A stretch of 64,000 nucleotides of DNA from Clostridium cuniculi (GCF_004353185.1 NZ_SMUS01000001.1:1-64000); one strand, 5' to 3'; positions 27,244 to 37,061 are shown, counted from the first letter of the stretch. Translations and numbers: made by a program. Notes: generated from the sequence alone by a model not told the origin.

Positions 27244-27293
27244 AATTAGTACATACAATTTTAATTGCCCTCAATTTATGTACCGTACAATTT
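27244..27293 (-). promoter_or_regulatory. AraR operator pair and promoter of the ara operon
   Basis: Box 1 (27244-27260) reads AATTGTATGTACTAATT on the minus strand, very close to the Bacillus AraR consensus ATTTGTACGTACTAAT. Box 2 (27273-27293) is AAATTGTACGGTACATAAATT, a looser copy with one extra base. The centres are about 32 bp apart, three helical turns. TTGCTA and TACATA at 16-base spacing overlap box 2 and could be the promoter. Confidence 0.65.
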
Positions 27294-27409
27294 AATGTTA
27301 GCAAATATTTCTATGTTTGTAAATGTTTTTATTAGAAAATTATAGAAAATATTGATCGTACATTTTTAAGCTTTTTTTTAATTATTAATAAAATTATCAC
27401 ATAACAATC

Positions 27410-27468
27410 TTATTAATAAAATAGCGCTATAGTATAAACACTTTAAGCATTTATACTATAGCGCTATT
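27410..27468 (-). terminator. Terminator-like hairpin after the sugar ABC operon
   Basis: A perfect 18-bp inverted repeat, 27421-27438 with 27450-27467, lies between the last permease gene and the ara operon promoter. The trailing T-tract is modest. Confidence 0.7.
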
Positions 27469-27484
27469 ACTATAATTTCATCTC

Positions 27485-28321
27485 CTATCCCTTCATTCCA
27501 GTCATTGCTATTCCCTCGATAAAATAATCTTGTCCTAGAAAGAAAATTATTATACTTGGTATTATAACAACTGCTGAGGCTGCCATCATATATTGCCATT
27601 GCGCAGTATACATACCTTGAAACTGCATGAGTCCAAGAGAAAGTGTAAATTTATCACTATCATTTAGATATACTAAAGGTCCTAAAAAGTCATTCCATGC
27701 TCCCATAAACGCAAATAATCCAACTACAATCAATGATGGTTTACTTAATGGCATTATTATCTTTGAATAAATTGTAAAATGATTTCCCCCATCTACCATT
27801 ACTGATTCATCTAATTCTTTAGGAATAGTCATAAAAAACTGTCTTAGTAAAAATACATTAAAAACTCCTCCTCCAAACCATGCTGGAACTATTAAAGGTG
27901 CATACGTATTTACCATTCCAAGCTTTTGCCATCCAATAAATGTTGGTATAAGAGTTACTGCAAAGGGAATCATCATTGCTGTTAGTAATATTCCAAAAAC
28001 CTTGTCTCTCCCAATCCAATTTATTCTAGAAAAACTATAAGCACATAATGAACTTGTAATTACTGTCCCAGCCACTGATAAAACAACAATAAAGGCAGTA
28101 TTAAAAAAATACTGTAGAAATGGAATCATATTTAAAGCTTCTTTATAATTGCTAAATTTAATAGGGTTTGGAATCCATATTGGTGGCATAGCAAATATCT
28201 GTGACATATCCATAAGTGAACTTCGAATCATCCAATAAAAAGGAAGTAAGCATAAAACAGATAATAATGCTAATGCTAAATATATTAGTACTTTAGATAC
28301 TTTTTTCTTCTTACTCTTCAT
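27485..28321 (-). CDS. Sugar ABC transporter permease 2 (MalG/AraQ-like)
   Basis: 278 residues with six membrane segments. The EAA loop reads DESVMVDGGNHFTIYSKIIMPLS, the contact site for the shared ATPase. The short cytoplasmic basic start and the C-terminal GIAMTGMKG are typical of CUT1 MalG-type permeases. It follows the first permease by two bases. With no ATPase gene in the locus, a housekeeping MsmK/MsmX-type ATPase elsewhere probably powers it. Context points to arabinose oligosaccharides. Confidence 0.88.
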   Translation of the reverse strand: MKSKKKKVSKVLIYLALALLSVLCLLPFYWMIRSSLMDMSQIFAMPPIWIPNPIKFSNYKEALNMIPFLQYFFNTAFIVVLSVAGTVITSSLCAYSFSRINWIGRDKVFGILLTAMMIPFAVTLIPTFIGWQKLGMVNTYAPLIVPAWFGGGVFNVFLLRQFFMTIPKELDESVMVDGGNHFTIYSKIIMPLSKPSLIVVGLFAFMGAWNDFLGPLVYLNDSDKFTLSLGLMQFQGMYTAQWQYMMAASAVVIIPSIIIFFLGQDYFIEGIAMTGMKG

Positions 28322-28323
28322 AC

Positions 28324-29262
28324 TTATTTCCCTCCTTCATAATAGACCCAATTCGATGATTTAAATAGTATAAATGTGAAAACAGCTATTATTATTAATA
28401 ATATCCATGCTAAAGCACTTGCATTTCCCATTCTAAAATTACTAAACGCTTCTCTATATAAATAAAATGCATAAAATAAACTTGAATTGTTAGGGCCACC
28501 ATTGGTCATTATATATGCCTGAGTAAATGTTTGAAATCCATTTATAAATCCCATTACAAGATTAAAAAATAAAGTAGGTGTTATCATAGGAACTGTTACA
28601 TTTATAAACTTATGAATTGAATTTCCACCATCAATTTCGACAGCTTCATATAATTGTTTTGGAACTCCTTGTAATCCTGCTAAAAAGATTATAACTGTAC
28701 TCCCAGTTGTCCATAAACTCATTATTATTAATGATGGTAATACTGTTTTTTCATCAAATATCCACTTTGATGTTGGCATACCTAAAGATCTTAAAATAGT
28801 ATTAAACAATCCTAAATCAGGATCCATTAACCATATCCAAATCATTGATGATGCAGCAGCTGGAACAATTGTAGGCAAATAGAATATCGTTCTAAATACA
28901 CCCTTAAATTTCACATCATTATTTAAAAGCATCGCTATCATCAATGAGAAAATAAGTTGAATTGGCACACTAAAAATAACAAATATAGTTGTAACTATTA
29001 GCGACTTATAAAAGAATGGATCTCCACCAGTTAATAAATTTTTATAATTATCAAATCCAACCCATTTAGGAGTACTTGCTATACTGTAATCTGTTAAACT
29101 AAAATATCCACTTGCTATCATTGGTCCAACAACAAAAATAATAAATCCAAGTATTACCGGAGATGCAAAAACTAATCCTGTAATCAACTCTTTCCTTCTT
29201 CTATCCGATAATTTATTTTTAGGCTTAATATTAATATTTTTCTTACTTTCCGTACAAATCAT
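28324..29262 (-). CDS. Sugar ABC transporter permease 1 (MalF/AraP-like)
   Basis: 312 residues, six membrane segments, and the EAA motif YEAVEIDGGNSIHKFINVTVPM. Start ATG 29262 behind GGGGGAG. It is paired with the following permease and the binding protein just upstream as a CUT1 importer for oligosaccharides. The N-terminus carries a longer charged stretch (to about residue 25) before the first helix, common in MalF/AraP-type subunits. Confidence 0.88.
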   Translation of the reverse strand: MICTESKKNINIKPKNKLSDRRRKELITGLVFASPVILGFIIFVVGPMIASGYFSLTDYSIASTPKWVGFDNYKNLLTGGDPFFYKSLIVTTIFVIFSVPIQLIFSLMIAMLLNNDVKFKGVFRTIFYLPTIVPAAASSMIWIWLMDPDLGLFNTILRSLGMPTSKWIFDEKTVLPSLIIMSLWTTGSTVIIFLAGLQGVPKQLYEAVEIDGGNSIHKFINVTVPMITPTLFFNLVMGFINGFQTFTQAYIMTNGGPNNSSLFYAFYLYREAFSNFRMGNASALAWILLIIIAVFTFILFKSSNWVYYEGGK

Positions 29263-29343
29263 TAACTCTCCCCCTATATACCGTTTATTGGTTTGACTTC
29301 TGTAATATAATTAATAAACTAAACCAAAGCCAAACCTCTCTTT

Positions 29344-30714
29344 TTATTCTGATTTATATACTCCTTTTAATTCCGGCGTAACTTTAGGTTCTATTTCAGT
29401 TAATGCTTCTTCAGCTGTCTTTTCTCCACTCCAAACTTGATCTAGAGCTGGTCCAATAATTGAATTAATTTTCACCGAATTTTTCAAATAATATCCTACA
29501 TCAGGAACACTATTATTTAAAGCTTGCTCTAATATTGCTTCTCTGAAACCATCTGAATGCCCTGGTTTTATAACCCACTCTTTTATTAACTCTTCATCTG
29601 TATACCATTTTTTAGCAGTAGGTAGCCATAATCCACTTTTTATTAAATCCTTAGTCCCCTCACCAGATGTCATCCATTTTAAGAATTTCCATGCTTCTTC
29701 AGGGTGTTTAGTGGTATTAAAGATTGACATAACTTCTCCAAAAAGTGTATTTGTATTAGTTTTCATTTTAGGAAGTACCCCTACATCATAATTTACATTT
29801 GCATTTGCTAAATCTAATTGAACCCATTGACCATCCCAATCCATTGCTATTTTTCTTGATTGAAGCGCTACCGCTGGTGCTGGTAATGTCTTTGATTGTG
29901 ATGGTGAAGGAGCAACATGATATTTTACAGATAAATCAGCAAGTTTTTGAACTGTATCAATAACTAATGGATCTGTTAAATTTGACTGTGTTCCATCGTC
30001 ATTAATAATTTTTACTTCATTTAAATTCAAAAAAGTTTGCCATATTGAGCTTGGCATATTTATTCCAAATTGTTTAATATTATCAGGATCAAATCCCTCT
30101 TCTGTTGCATTTTTACCATTATAATCTATAGTAAGCTTCTGACATACTTCTACAAACTCTTCCCAAGACCATGCTTCCTCTGATTTTGTAGGTGGCAATC
30201 CTATCCCTGCCTCTTCAAACGCATCGACATTGTAATATAATCCAAAAACTTCTTGACATGGTGTAATTCCTACTATAGTTTCAGGGTCTATATGAATAAA
30301 TGAACCATCTATATACGTATCTTCACTTATCTCATCATCATTATCTATCATAGATGATATATCATATATTTTCCCTTCATCAGCCCATGATAACGCAGTA
30401 GTCTTATACATCAAAGCTACATCTGGAGCTGTATTTCCAGCAATCATAGTGGCTAATTTAGTATCATAGTCTGTTGGTATATGTTGTAACTTAACTTTTA
30501 TATTGGGATTATTTTTTTCAAACTCCTCTACAGCTTTTTTTTGAGCTTCTAATTCATTAGTGCTTCCCCATGTAGTATATGTTAGCGTAACTATTTCATC
30601 TTCACCTTCGCTACTTTTCCCCTGAGAATTTGATGATGTTCCTCCACATCCAACTAACATACCAGTAGCAAATGTCATTAATAGAATCGTAGACAATATT
30701 TTTTTTATACCCAT
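29344..30714 (-). CDS. Sugar-binding lipoprotein of the ABC importer
   Basis: 456 residues. A lipoprotein signal ends in MLVGC, followed by a Gly/Ser linker. The body is a CUT1 solute-binding protein: VTLTYTTWGS start, NIKVKLQHIPTDYDTKLATMIAGNTAPDVALM and a hinge block PEEAWKFLKWMTSGEG. It is expected to catch arabinan-derived oligosaccharides at the outer membrane face. It is the first gene of the importer operon and has a 20-nt palindrome just before its ribosome site. Confidence 0.88.
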   Translation of the reverse strand: MGIKKILSTILLMTFATGMLVGCGGTSSNSQGKSSEGEDEIVTLTYTTWGSTNELEAQKKAVEEFEKNNPNIKVKLQHIPTDYDTKLATMIAGNTAPDVALMYKTTALSWADEGKIYDISSMIDNDDEISEDTYIDGSFIHIDPETIVGITPCQEVFGLYYNVDAFEEAGIGLPPTKSEEAWSWEEFVEVCQKLTIDYNGKNATEEGFDPDNIKQFGINMPSSIWQTFLNLNEVKIINDDGTQSNLTDPLVIDTVQKLADLSVKYHVAPSPSQSKTLPAPAVALQSRKIAMDWDGQWVQLDLANANVNYDVGVLPKMKTNTNTLFGEVMSIFNTTKHPEEAWKFLKWMTSGEGTKDLIKSGLWLPTAKKWYTDEELIKEWVIKPGHSDGFREAILEQALNNSVPDVGYYLKNSVKINSIIGPALDQVWSGEKTAEEALTEIEPKVTPELKGVYKSE

Positions 30715-30730
30715 AAATCTTCCCCCTCTT

Positions 30731-30750
30731 ATTTGTAACTGTTTACAAAT
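30731..30750. promoter_or_regulatory. 20-nt palindrome upstream of the sugar-binding protein
   Basis: ATTTGTAACTGTTTACAAAT has arms ATTTGTAA/TTACAAAT. Read on the minus strand, its core TGTAAACAGTTACA matches the cre consensus TGWAANCGNTNWCA at all but one fixed position. It could therefore bind CcpA, or AraR as a relaxed box. Confidence 0.5.
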
Positions 30751-30793
30751 AAAATTATATATTAGCCTTCAAAACTAATAAATTCTAATATTC

Positions 30794-32626
30794 TTAGATT
30801 AGTGGATTTTCTTTTGATTCCTCTCTAACTAAAGGTAAATAAATATATATATATGTTCCACAGTTTAATTCTGAAGATATTTTAACCCCATATTTTTTAC
30901 CATAAATCAACTTAATTCTATTATTAACATTGCTTATTCCTATACGTTCTTTATTTTCTTTTATAATATAGTCTATCTTTTCCTTCTCTATTCCTTTCCC
31001 ATTATCATATACACAAAAACATACCTTATCTTTATCTATATATCCATTCACCTCTAAAACTCCTTTATATTCACTTGAATCAAACCCATGAATTATTGAG
31101 TTTTCTACAAATGGTTGTAAAAATAATTTAGGTACCTTATACTTCATCAACTTACTATCAATATTATATTTTACATCAAATCTATCCTCAAAACGAATCT
31201 GCATGATATAAATATACCTTTTTAACCATTCAAAATCTCTCTCAAATTCACAACACTCTTCATTATTATTGGCTGTATATTGTAACATACTTGATAATGA
31301 TACAATAATTTTACTTATTTCATTCTGATCATTCTCTATTGCAATCCAATTAATAACATTTAACGTATTATATAAAAAATGAGGATTAAGCTGAATATTT
31401 AAAGACATTATGGTTGCTTCTCTTTCTCTTATTTTGGTTAAATAATTTTCATCTATTAAATTTGCTATTTTATCATCCATTTCATTGAATTTAGTAATCA
31501 AATTTGTTATTTCATAACTTCCCTTTATTTCTGTTTTATTAGAAAAGTTACCATTTCCCATTTCTTTTATAGATTCAAGTAACTTTCCAATTGGTTTAGT
31601 GACAGTTTTTGAAATTATATTAGCAAATACACATCCTGCAATTACTATCATTAAAGATAAAATTAAAATAAATATTCCTAAATCATTAAAATCTGATAAT
31701 ATTGTTCTAACCGGAATAACTATAGCTGAAAACCACCCTGTAGATTTTAACCTTGAATAACATACTAAGTATTTTTCATTATCTATTTCAGTTTTTATAA
31801 TTCCATCATTATTCTCAATATCATTTATCCACTCCGCTTTATACTTTTTACCCCACTCCGTTTTATTATTGCTATAAACTATTTCTCCAGACTTAGATAT
31901 AATATAGTAATTTGAATTATTATATTGTAAATCCTTATTTAGGATATCATTAAATATATCAGGCTTAAGATTAATTAATAATACATTTTTATCCTTATTA
32001 ATATTCTCATTATTAAACTTTAAATTTTCACTATCTAAGTTATTTAATACCTTAACAGCTGAAAATAAATACTCATAGTCCAGACGTATATTTTCTAACT
32101 CATTAAAATTATAAAATTCAGAAAATTTATAGGTAGGAATCCATACAAGAGATCCATTATTATCATTTGCAATATCATAAAATATTGAATTTTTATAGAA
32201 GTCATTTTTAATAGGTATTTTACCTGAACCAAAATTATAATATGGTGTTATTATATGTGTGGAATATATATAAGAAAAGTTAAAATACTTAAACAGAATA
32301 TTGTTAATTGATTTATCATCGCTTAATAATTCATAATTACTTCTATTTTCTAAATTACTTACAATATTGAATAAATCATGATCTAACGTTATTGCCTCAG
32401 AGCTTTCTAATATATTATAAAGTTTAATATCAATTACCAAATTGTTATTATTCACCAAACTTAAAGATGATTTTTCTACATTTTTTAACGTAATATTATA
32501 GCTTGTTTTATAATAAATAGAACTAATTATTATAATAGAATTAATTAATAAAAATACATAAGTTATATATAATTGATTTTTTAGTTTCATATTATTTAAT
32601 TCTTTAAATTGAAATACTTTTTTCAT
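30794..32626 (-). CDS. YesM-like sensor histidine kinase
   Basis: 610 residues: an N-terminal membrane helix (about 18-40), a large extracellular Cache-like sensor (about 41-305), a second helix (about 313-338), a HAMP region (TKPIGKLLESIKEMGNGNF), then the His_kinase domain with His near 413 in QLNPHFLYNTLNVI, and an ATPase domain with NSIIHGF and DNGKGI. This is the class paired with AraC-type regulators beside sugar importers. It lies 14 bases after its regulator and likely senses the oligosaccharide or its binding protein. Confidence 0.9.
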   Translation of the reverse strand: MKKVFQFKELNNMKLKNQLYITYVFLLINSIIIISSIYYKTSYNITLKNVEKSSLSLVNNNNLVIDIKLYNILESSEAITLDHDLFNIVSNLENRSNYELLSDDKSINNILFKYFNFSYIYSTHIITPYYNFGSGKIPIKNDFYKNSIFYDIANDNNGSLVWIPTYKFSEFYNFNELENIRLDYEYLFSAVKVLNNLDSENLKFNNENINKDKNVLLINLKPDIFNDILNKDLQYNNSNYYIISKSGEIVYSNNKTEWGKKYKAEWINDIENNDGIIKTEIDNEKYLVCYSRLKSTGWFSAIVIPVRTILSDFNDLGIFILILSLMIVIAGCVFANIISKTVTKPIGKLLESIKEMGNGNFSNKTEIKGSYEITNLITKFNEMDDKIANLIDENYLTKIREREATIMSLNIQLNPHFLYNTLNVINWIAIENDQNEISKIIVSLSSMLQYTANNNEECCEFERDFEWLKRYIYIMQIRFEDRFDVKYNIDSKLMKYKVPKLFLQPFVENSIIHGFDSSEYKGVLEVNGYIDKDKVCFCVYDNGKGIEKEKIDYIIKENKERIGISNVNNRIKLIYGKKYGVKISSELNCGTYIYIYLPLVREESKENPLI

Positions 32627-32640
32627 AATAATTTAGCTCC

Positions 32641-33399
32641 TTATCTAGAATTTAATCTTCTATATTCTTCAGGAGATACTAACATTTCCCTCTTAAAAAC
32701 TCTATTAAAATACTTACAATCCTTATATCCAACTAATTGAGCTATTTCGTATACTTTTTTATCAGTTCCAATTAAAAGTTCACATGCTTTCTCTATTCTT
32801 ATCTTTAATAGATACTTTACAAAATTCATACCCATCTTTTCCTTAAAAATAGTGCTAAAATAACTTGAATTAAAATGAAATTTTTCTGCTATTTCATCTA
32901 ATGATATATCATGCATATAATTATTGTTAATATAATCAATATAAATATCAGATATTATGCCACTCTTATCTCCATTTAATTTACAACTTAACATTAAATT
33001 TATTTCTTTAATTTTATTATTCTTATCCTTCTTTATACTTTCTTCAACTCTATTTAATATATTTATAACCTTTTCTATATCTACAGGCTTTAAAATATAG
33101 TCAAACACACCTAATGAAATAGCATTTTGTGCATACTCAAACTCAGCATATGCGCTTAAAATTATTATTTTTGTATTAATATTTTTATAATTACATTCTC
33201 TTATAAAAGATAATCCATCTAATAATGGCATTCGTATATCTGTTATAATTATATCTACTTCATTTTCTTTTAAAAAATTTAATGCGTCGCTCCCATCTTT
33301 GAATTGATTAATTTCATAATTCGGCCTCAATTTTCTAATAAGATTACTTAATCCCTTACGATGTATTGCCTCATCATCTATCACAATTAATCTAATCAT
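32641..33399 (-). CDS. YesN-like response regulator, AraC output domain
   Basis: 252 residues. Receiver with Asp8-Asp9, phospho-acceptor Asp54 in IIITDIRMPLLDG and Lys in ILKPVD. The C-terminal AraC pair of helix-turn-helices has FHFNSSYFSTIFKEKMGMNF and VGYKDCKYFNRVFKREMLVSPEEYR. The middle linker is shorter than in many YesN proteins. It pairs with the kinase directly downstream and is expected to activate the adjacent importer genes. Confidence 0.9.
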   Translation of the reverse strand: MIRLIVIDDEAIHRKGLSNLIRKLRPNYEINQFKDGSDALNFLKENEVDIIITDIRMPLLDGLSFIRECNYKNINTKIIILSAYAEFEYAQNAISLGVFDYILKPVDIEKVINILNRVEESIKKDKNNKIKEINLMLSCKLNGDKSGIISDIYIDYINNNYMHDISLDEIAEKFHFNSSYFSTIFKEKMGMNFVKYLLKIRIEKACELLIGTDKKVYEIAQLVGYKDCKYFNRVFKREMLVSPEEYRRLNSR

Positions 33400-33428
33400 T
33401 AATATAGTACCCTCCTCAATAAATTTGC

Positions 33429-34109
33429 TTACTTTATTCTACCTTCAAGAATAGTAAGTATATTATTCATCATACTTATAACAACATATCCTAAAATACT
33501 TGTAAAAAATAATGCTAATATAAATGACAATTTATATGCTACAATGCCCAGTAAATAAATCATAATCATCAATACAATACCTATATGCGGCTTCCTTATT
33601 AAGTAATATATAGACAATTTATATAAATCGAAAAATCTTACATAAAACCTAGATATTATAGAAAGCAAATAAAAATTGATCATTATACATATTAAAATGA
33701 ATATTTCTATTAAATACTTAAAAAAAAGTAATCCTTCATTTAAAGAAATATAAAATTTTTCTAAATGAAATATTGCTAATAAGGAAACTTGTAAAAGTCC
33801 AATTTTAGCAGAAATTGAAAAATTTGTTTTATAGGAACAAAAAAAATCTCTGGTAATGTTTACACTCTTCTCTCTAAATAATTTTCCCATAACACTTAAT
33901 AAAGCACTCCCAGCCGGAAAAATAGGTATTAATGCTATAAATAAAAATAATTTACTATTGAAACTTGGATTTATAGAAGAAATAATTAAATAGATAATCA
34001 ATGGTATATTTAATCCCCAAAAATATATACTTCCCATAAGAAAATATATAAAATAATCTGATATTGTAAATACAATACCCTCTCCAAAGTAATTTTTTTT
34101 ATTAGACAT
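33429..34109 (-). CDS. DUF624 (YesL-like) membrane protein
   Basis: About 226 residues. The start is set at ATG 34109 because GGGGGAG lies seven bases before it; the open frame extends upstream to 34193 without a ribosome site and overlaps the araR terminator. DUF624 features: a membrane segment YFIYFLMGSIYFWGLNIPLIIY, a conserved internal amphipathic stretch and five hydrophobic segments. It opens the YesL-YesN-YesM order seen in carbohydrate loci. Role unknown, often assumed to help the transporter or the kinase. Confidence 0.75.
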   Translation of the reverse strand: MSNKKNYFGEGIVFTISDYFIYFLMGSIYFWGLNIPLIIYLIISSINPSFNSKLFLFIALIPIFPAGSALLSVMGKLFREKSVNITRDFFCSYKTNFSISAKIGLLQVSLLAIFHLEKFYISLNEGLLFFKYLIEIFILICIMINFYLLSIISRFYVRFFDLYKLSIYYLIRKPHIGIVLMIMIYLLGIVAYKLSFILALFFTSILGYVVISMMNNILTILEGRIK

Positions 34110-34151
34110 CTTTCTCCCCCTAAACATTAAAATTATTATTTTATTTCTAAT

Positions 34152-34196
34152 AAAAAAGTGCTCATACTGAGGTTTCCTTTCTCTTATAAGCACTTC
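34152..34196 (-). terminator. araR terminator
   Basis: A stem AAGTGCT 34156-34162 with AGCACTT 34189-34195 is followed on the minus strand by T6. It separates araR from the DUF624 gene. Confidence 0.75.
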
Positions 34197-34202
34197 TATA
34201 TT

Positions 34203-35285
34203 TTATATTCTCTTAACACTATTTTTTATTGCTATTTCCGGTTCAAATACATATGAAACTTTTTCTTTTTCACCATTTATTAATGATAATAACATTTCTG
34301 CTGCCTTTCTTCCAAGCTCTTCTTTAGGATGGGAAATTGTTGTTATTCCACAATCCAATGCTGCTGATATAGTTTCATCATTATCATATCCAACAACAGA
34401 TAAATCCTCTGGAATTCTTACCCCTAGTTCTTTTGCTACTTTAACAACATTCATAGCAACTTTATCATTGTAACAGAATATAGCTGTTGGTTTATCTTCT
34501 TTACTTAATAAACTTCTAGTAAATCCATCTATATAAAACTCTTCTTCAAAAGTCTTAAACTTCCCAATAATTGTACTGTCAATTTCAATATTATTTTCTT
34601 CTAATGCCTTTAAGTAGCCATTTTTACGTTCAATACCTTGTACGTCATCTTCTTTAAATAATCCAGCTATTTTTTTATGTCCTAAATCAATTAAATATTT
34701 GCAAATTGTATATCCACCTTTTTCATCATCTATAGCTACATAAGATTGCTCTTTTTTATCATAAGCTGCATTAATCATTAAATAAGGAATATTATTTCTA
34801 GCTATTGCTTCGTAATATTCTAGATTTGTATTACCTAATGCACTTGCAGTAGGTTCAATTATTGCACCAACAACATCATATTCTAATAGCTTTTTCAATT
34901 GCTCACGCTCTTTTTCTTTATCATTATTAGTGCTTAATAATAAAATATCATATCCATTTGCACTTAATACTTCATCTATTCCTTTAATTAGAAACGGAAA
35001 TATATATTCTGATAAATATGTTGTAATTACCATAATCATTTTGCTATTACTTCTTTTATCTTTATCTAATTTTTCAACAAATGCCCCCTTACTTTTTTCC
35101 CTATAAATATATCCTTGCTTTTCAAGTTCTAATATAGATTGTCTAACAGTATGTCTACTTACTGAAAACATTTCACCTATTTCTTGTTCAGTAGGTAATT
35201 TCTCACTATACTTCATTTCTCCATTTAATATTTTATCCCTATAAAATTCAAATATCTCTATATATTTAATTGTTTTTTCTGCCAT
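34203..35285 (-). CDS. araR: AraR-type arabinose repressor (GntR DNA-binding, LacI effector domain)
   Basis: 360 residues from ATG 35285, with AAGGAG before it; an in-frame TTG at 35300 is less likely. A GntR winged helix occupies about 5-75 (LPTEQEIGEMFSVSRHTVRQSILELEKQGYIYRE). A LacI-type periplasmic-binding domain follows (GIDEVLSANGYDILLLST, AIFCYNDKVAMNV, VVGYDNDE). That chimera defines AraR. It should repress the ara genes until L-arabinose binds. An AraR-like palindrome in its own upstream region suggests autoregulation. Confidence 0.92.
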   Translation of the reverse strand: MAEKTIKYIEIFEFYRDKILNGEMKYSEKLPTEQEIGEMFSVSRHTVRQSILELEKQGYIYREKSKGAFVEKLDKDKRSNSKMIMVITTYLSEYIFPFLIKGIDEVLSANGYDILLLSTNNDKEKEREQLKKLLEYDVVGAIIEPTASALGNTNLEYYEAIARNNIPYLMINAAYDKKEQSYVAIDDEKGGYTICKYLIDLGHKKIAGLFKEDDVQGIERKNGYLKALEENNIEIDSTIIGKFKTFEEEFYIDGFTRSLLSKEDKPTAIFCYNDKVAMNVVKVAKELGVRIPEDLSVVGYDNDETISAALDCGITTISHPKEELGRKAAEMLLSLINGEKEKVSYVFEPEIAIKNSVKRI

Positions 35286-35302
35286 AATATACTCCTTCAA
35301 AT

Positions 35303-35316
35303 ATTGTACTTACAAT
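35303..35316 (-). promoter_or_regulatory. AraR-like operator at araR
   Basis: ATTGTACTTACAAT has arms ATTGTA/TACAAT and resembles the boxes before araD. It lies 17 bases upstream of the araR start. Confidence 0.6.
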
Positions 35317-35403
35317 TTTATATATATTCAATTTTAAACTATTTTTAAACTTTTTACCATAAAAATTTCAAATTAAATTTAAAATTTTTCATGTATTTTA
35401 TAT

Positions 35404-35440
35404 CAAAAAACAGAGGTTGTATTTATTTACAATCTCTGCT
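35404..35440 (-). terminator. rpoN terminator
   Basis: An 11-bp stem, 35411-35421 with 35428-35438, followed on the minus strand by T6. Confidence 0.8.
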
Positions 35441-35517
35441 TTATAATACTTTAATTATTAAATTATTTACATAATCTTATTTTTAGTTAAATATTTCACA
35501 TATTCATTGAAATTTAT

Positions 35518-36882
35518 CTAGACTCTTTTCCTTTTAGATGATGATTTTATACCTAATTCTTCTCTATATTTTGCTACAGTCCTTCTCGAAATATCTATAT
35601 GTTCTTTATTTAATAAATCACATATCGCTTGATCTGATAATGGCTTATTTTTATTTTCTAACTGAATTAATTGTTTTATCTTATTTTTAATAGTATTAGT
35701 TGAAACTCCCTCACCATTTATCCCAGAAGATACAATTCCATTACAAAATAAGTCCTTAATTTTTACAGTTCCTCTTGATGTTAATATATATTTATCTTTT
35801 ATAGCCCTACTTACTGTTGATTCATGCAGAGCCATCTCATCTGCTAAATCTCTCAGAGTCATTGGTTTTAAATATTCCTGTCCATTTTCAAAATATGCTT
35901 TTTGCTTTTTAACAATACACTCTAATAATTTTAATATAGTATTATTTCTTTGTTCTATATCATTTATTAAACCGATAGCATCATTAACTTTTTCTTTAAC
36001 GTATTCTACTTCTTTTTTGTTTTTCCCATTTAAAATTTCCTGCTTGTATAAATTATTTATTGTAATATTAGGTATAATATCCTTATTCATTATGACATTA
36101 TACTTATCCCCTATTTTTACTATGTATGCATCTGGTATTATAAATTTAACCTCTTCACCAGTATAATATCCCCTTGATGGCTTTGGCTCTAAGCTTTTTA
36201 TAATATCTCCATATGCTTGTACTTCTTTAGGTGTAATTTTTAATTCTTTAGCTATATAGTTATATTTACAATCTGCTATATACTCTAAATACTTTAGTAC
36301 TATTTCCTTTATAATTTCATCTAAAATACCTTTGTTTTTTAATTGTATTAATAAACATTCTTTAAGATCCCTTGCCCCAATACCACATGGTTCTAATGAT
36401 TGTAATATCTCTAATGCATTCTGCACTTTCTCCCCATCTATTCCTAAATCACTACAAATTTCTTCTAATGTATTTTCTAAATATCCTCTACTATCTAATG
36501 ATTCAATCATATAAGATACTACTTTCTTAATTTTTATATCACTTTTTATTTCACCTAGCTGCTCATAAAGATAGTCTTTTAATGATTTTTTATCTGAAAT
36601 AAAGTTAAATACAGATGCCTCATCTTCATTATTATGTTGATAATTATAATCTTCATCATATCTATCATTTAAATACTTAGATAATTGTGTATTATCAATA
36701 TTATCCTTACTTTCAATTAAATTAAAATCAGCTTCTAATATTGGATTTTCTTCAAACTCTTTTTCTATATATTCTCGTAAATCATATGCTGACATTTGCA
36801 AAACATTTATAGATTGTTGCATTATTTGAGTTAATATTAATTTTTGTTTTTGAGATATATTTAATTTTAAATCCATTTGCAT
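35518..36882 (-). CDS. rpoN: RNA polymerase sigma-54 factor
   Basis: 454 residues, full length. Region I has the Gln/Leu-rich activator-interaction block LTQIMQQSINVLQMSAYDL. The core-binding domain follows, then the helix-turn-helix with RDLADEMALHESTVSRAI, and the RpoN box ISRRTVAKYREELGI (from about residue 426), which reads the -24 element. It lies 180 bases after hydA behind a terminator, so it has its own promoter. No enhancer-binding activator is encoded in this window. A sigma-54-type element does precede the hydrogenase operon. Confidence 0.95.
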   Translation of the reverse strand: MQMDLKLNISQKQKLILTQIMQQSINVLQMSAYDLREYIEKEFEENPILEADFNLIESKDNIDNTQLSKYLNDRYDEDYNYQHNNEDEASVFNFISDKKSLKDYLYEQLGEIKSDIKIKKVVSYMIESLDSRGYLENTLEEICSDLGIDGEKVQNALEILQSLEPCGIGARDLKECLLIQLKNKGILDEIIKEIVLKYLEYIADCKYNYIAKELKITPKEVQAYGDIIKSLEPKPSRGYYTGEEVKFIIPDAYIVKIGDKYNVIMNKDIIPNITINNLYKQEILNGKNKKEVEYVKEKVNDAIGLINDIEQRNNTILKLLECIVKKQKAYFENGQEYLKPMTLRDLADEMALHESTVSRAIKDKYILTSRGTVKIKDLFCNGIVSSGINGEGVSTNTIKNKIKQLIQLENKNKPLSDQAICDLLNKEHIDISRRTVAKYREELGIKSSSKRKRV

Positions 36883-37025
36883 ACCATATTTCTCCTCTAA
36901 TACCCATTACTTTTCATAAAAATTATTACTCAATACAATTTTTGTAATCTTTTACTATTATTATATATCACTTATCAAAATTAAGTAATACAAAATATTT
37001 AGAACTAAAAAAAGTAATGAAAATA

Positions 37026-37060
37026 TTTAAAAGGAGCCTATAATATAAACTCCTTTTAAA
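37026..37060 (-). terminator. Terminator of the hydrogenase operon
   Basis: An 11-bp perfect stem TTTAAAAGGAG (37026-37036) with CTCCTTTTAAA (37050-37060), followed by AT-rich sequence. Confidence 0.7.
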
Positions 37061-37061
37061 G

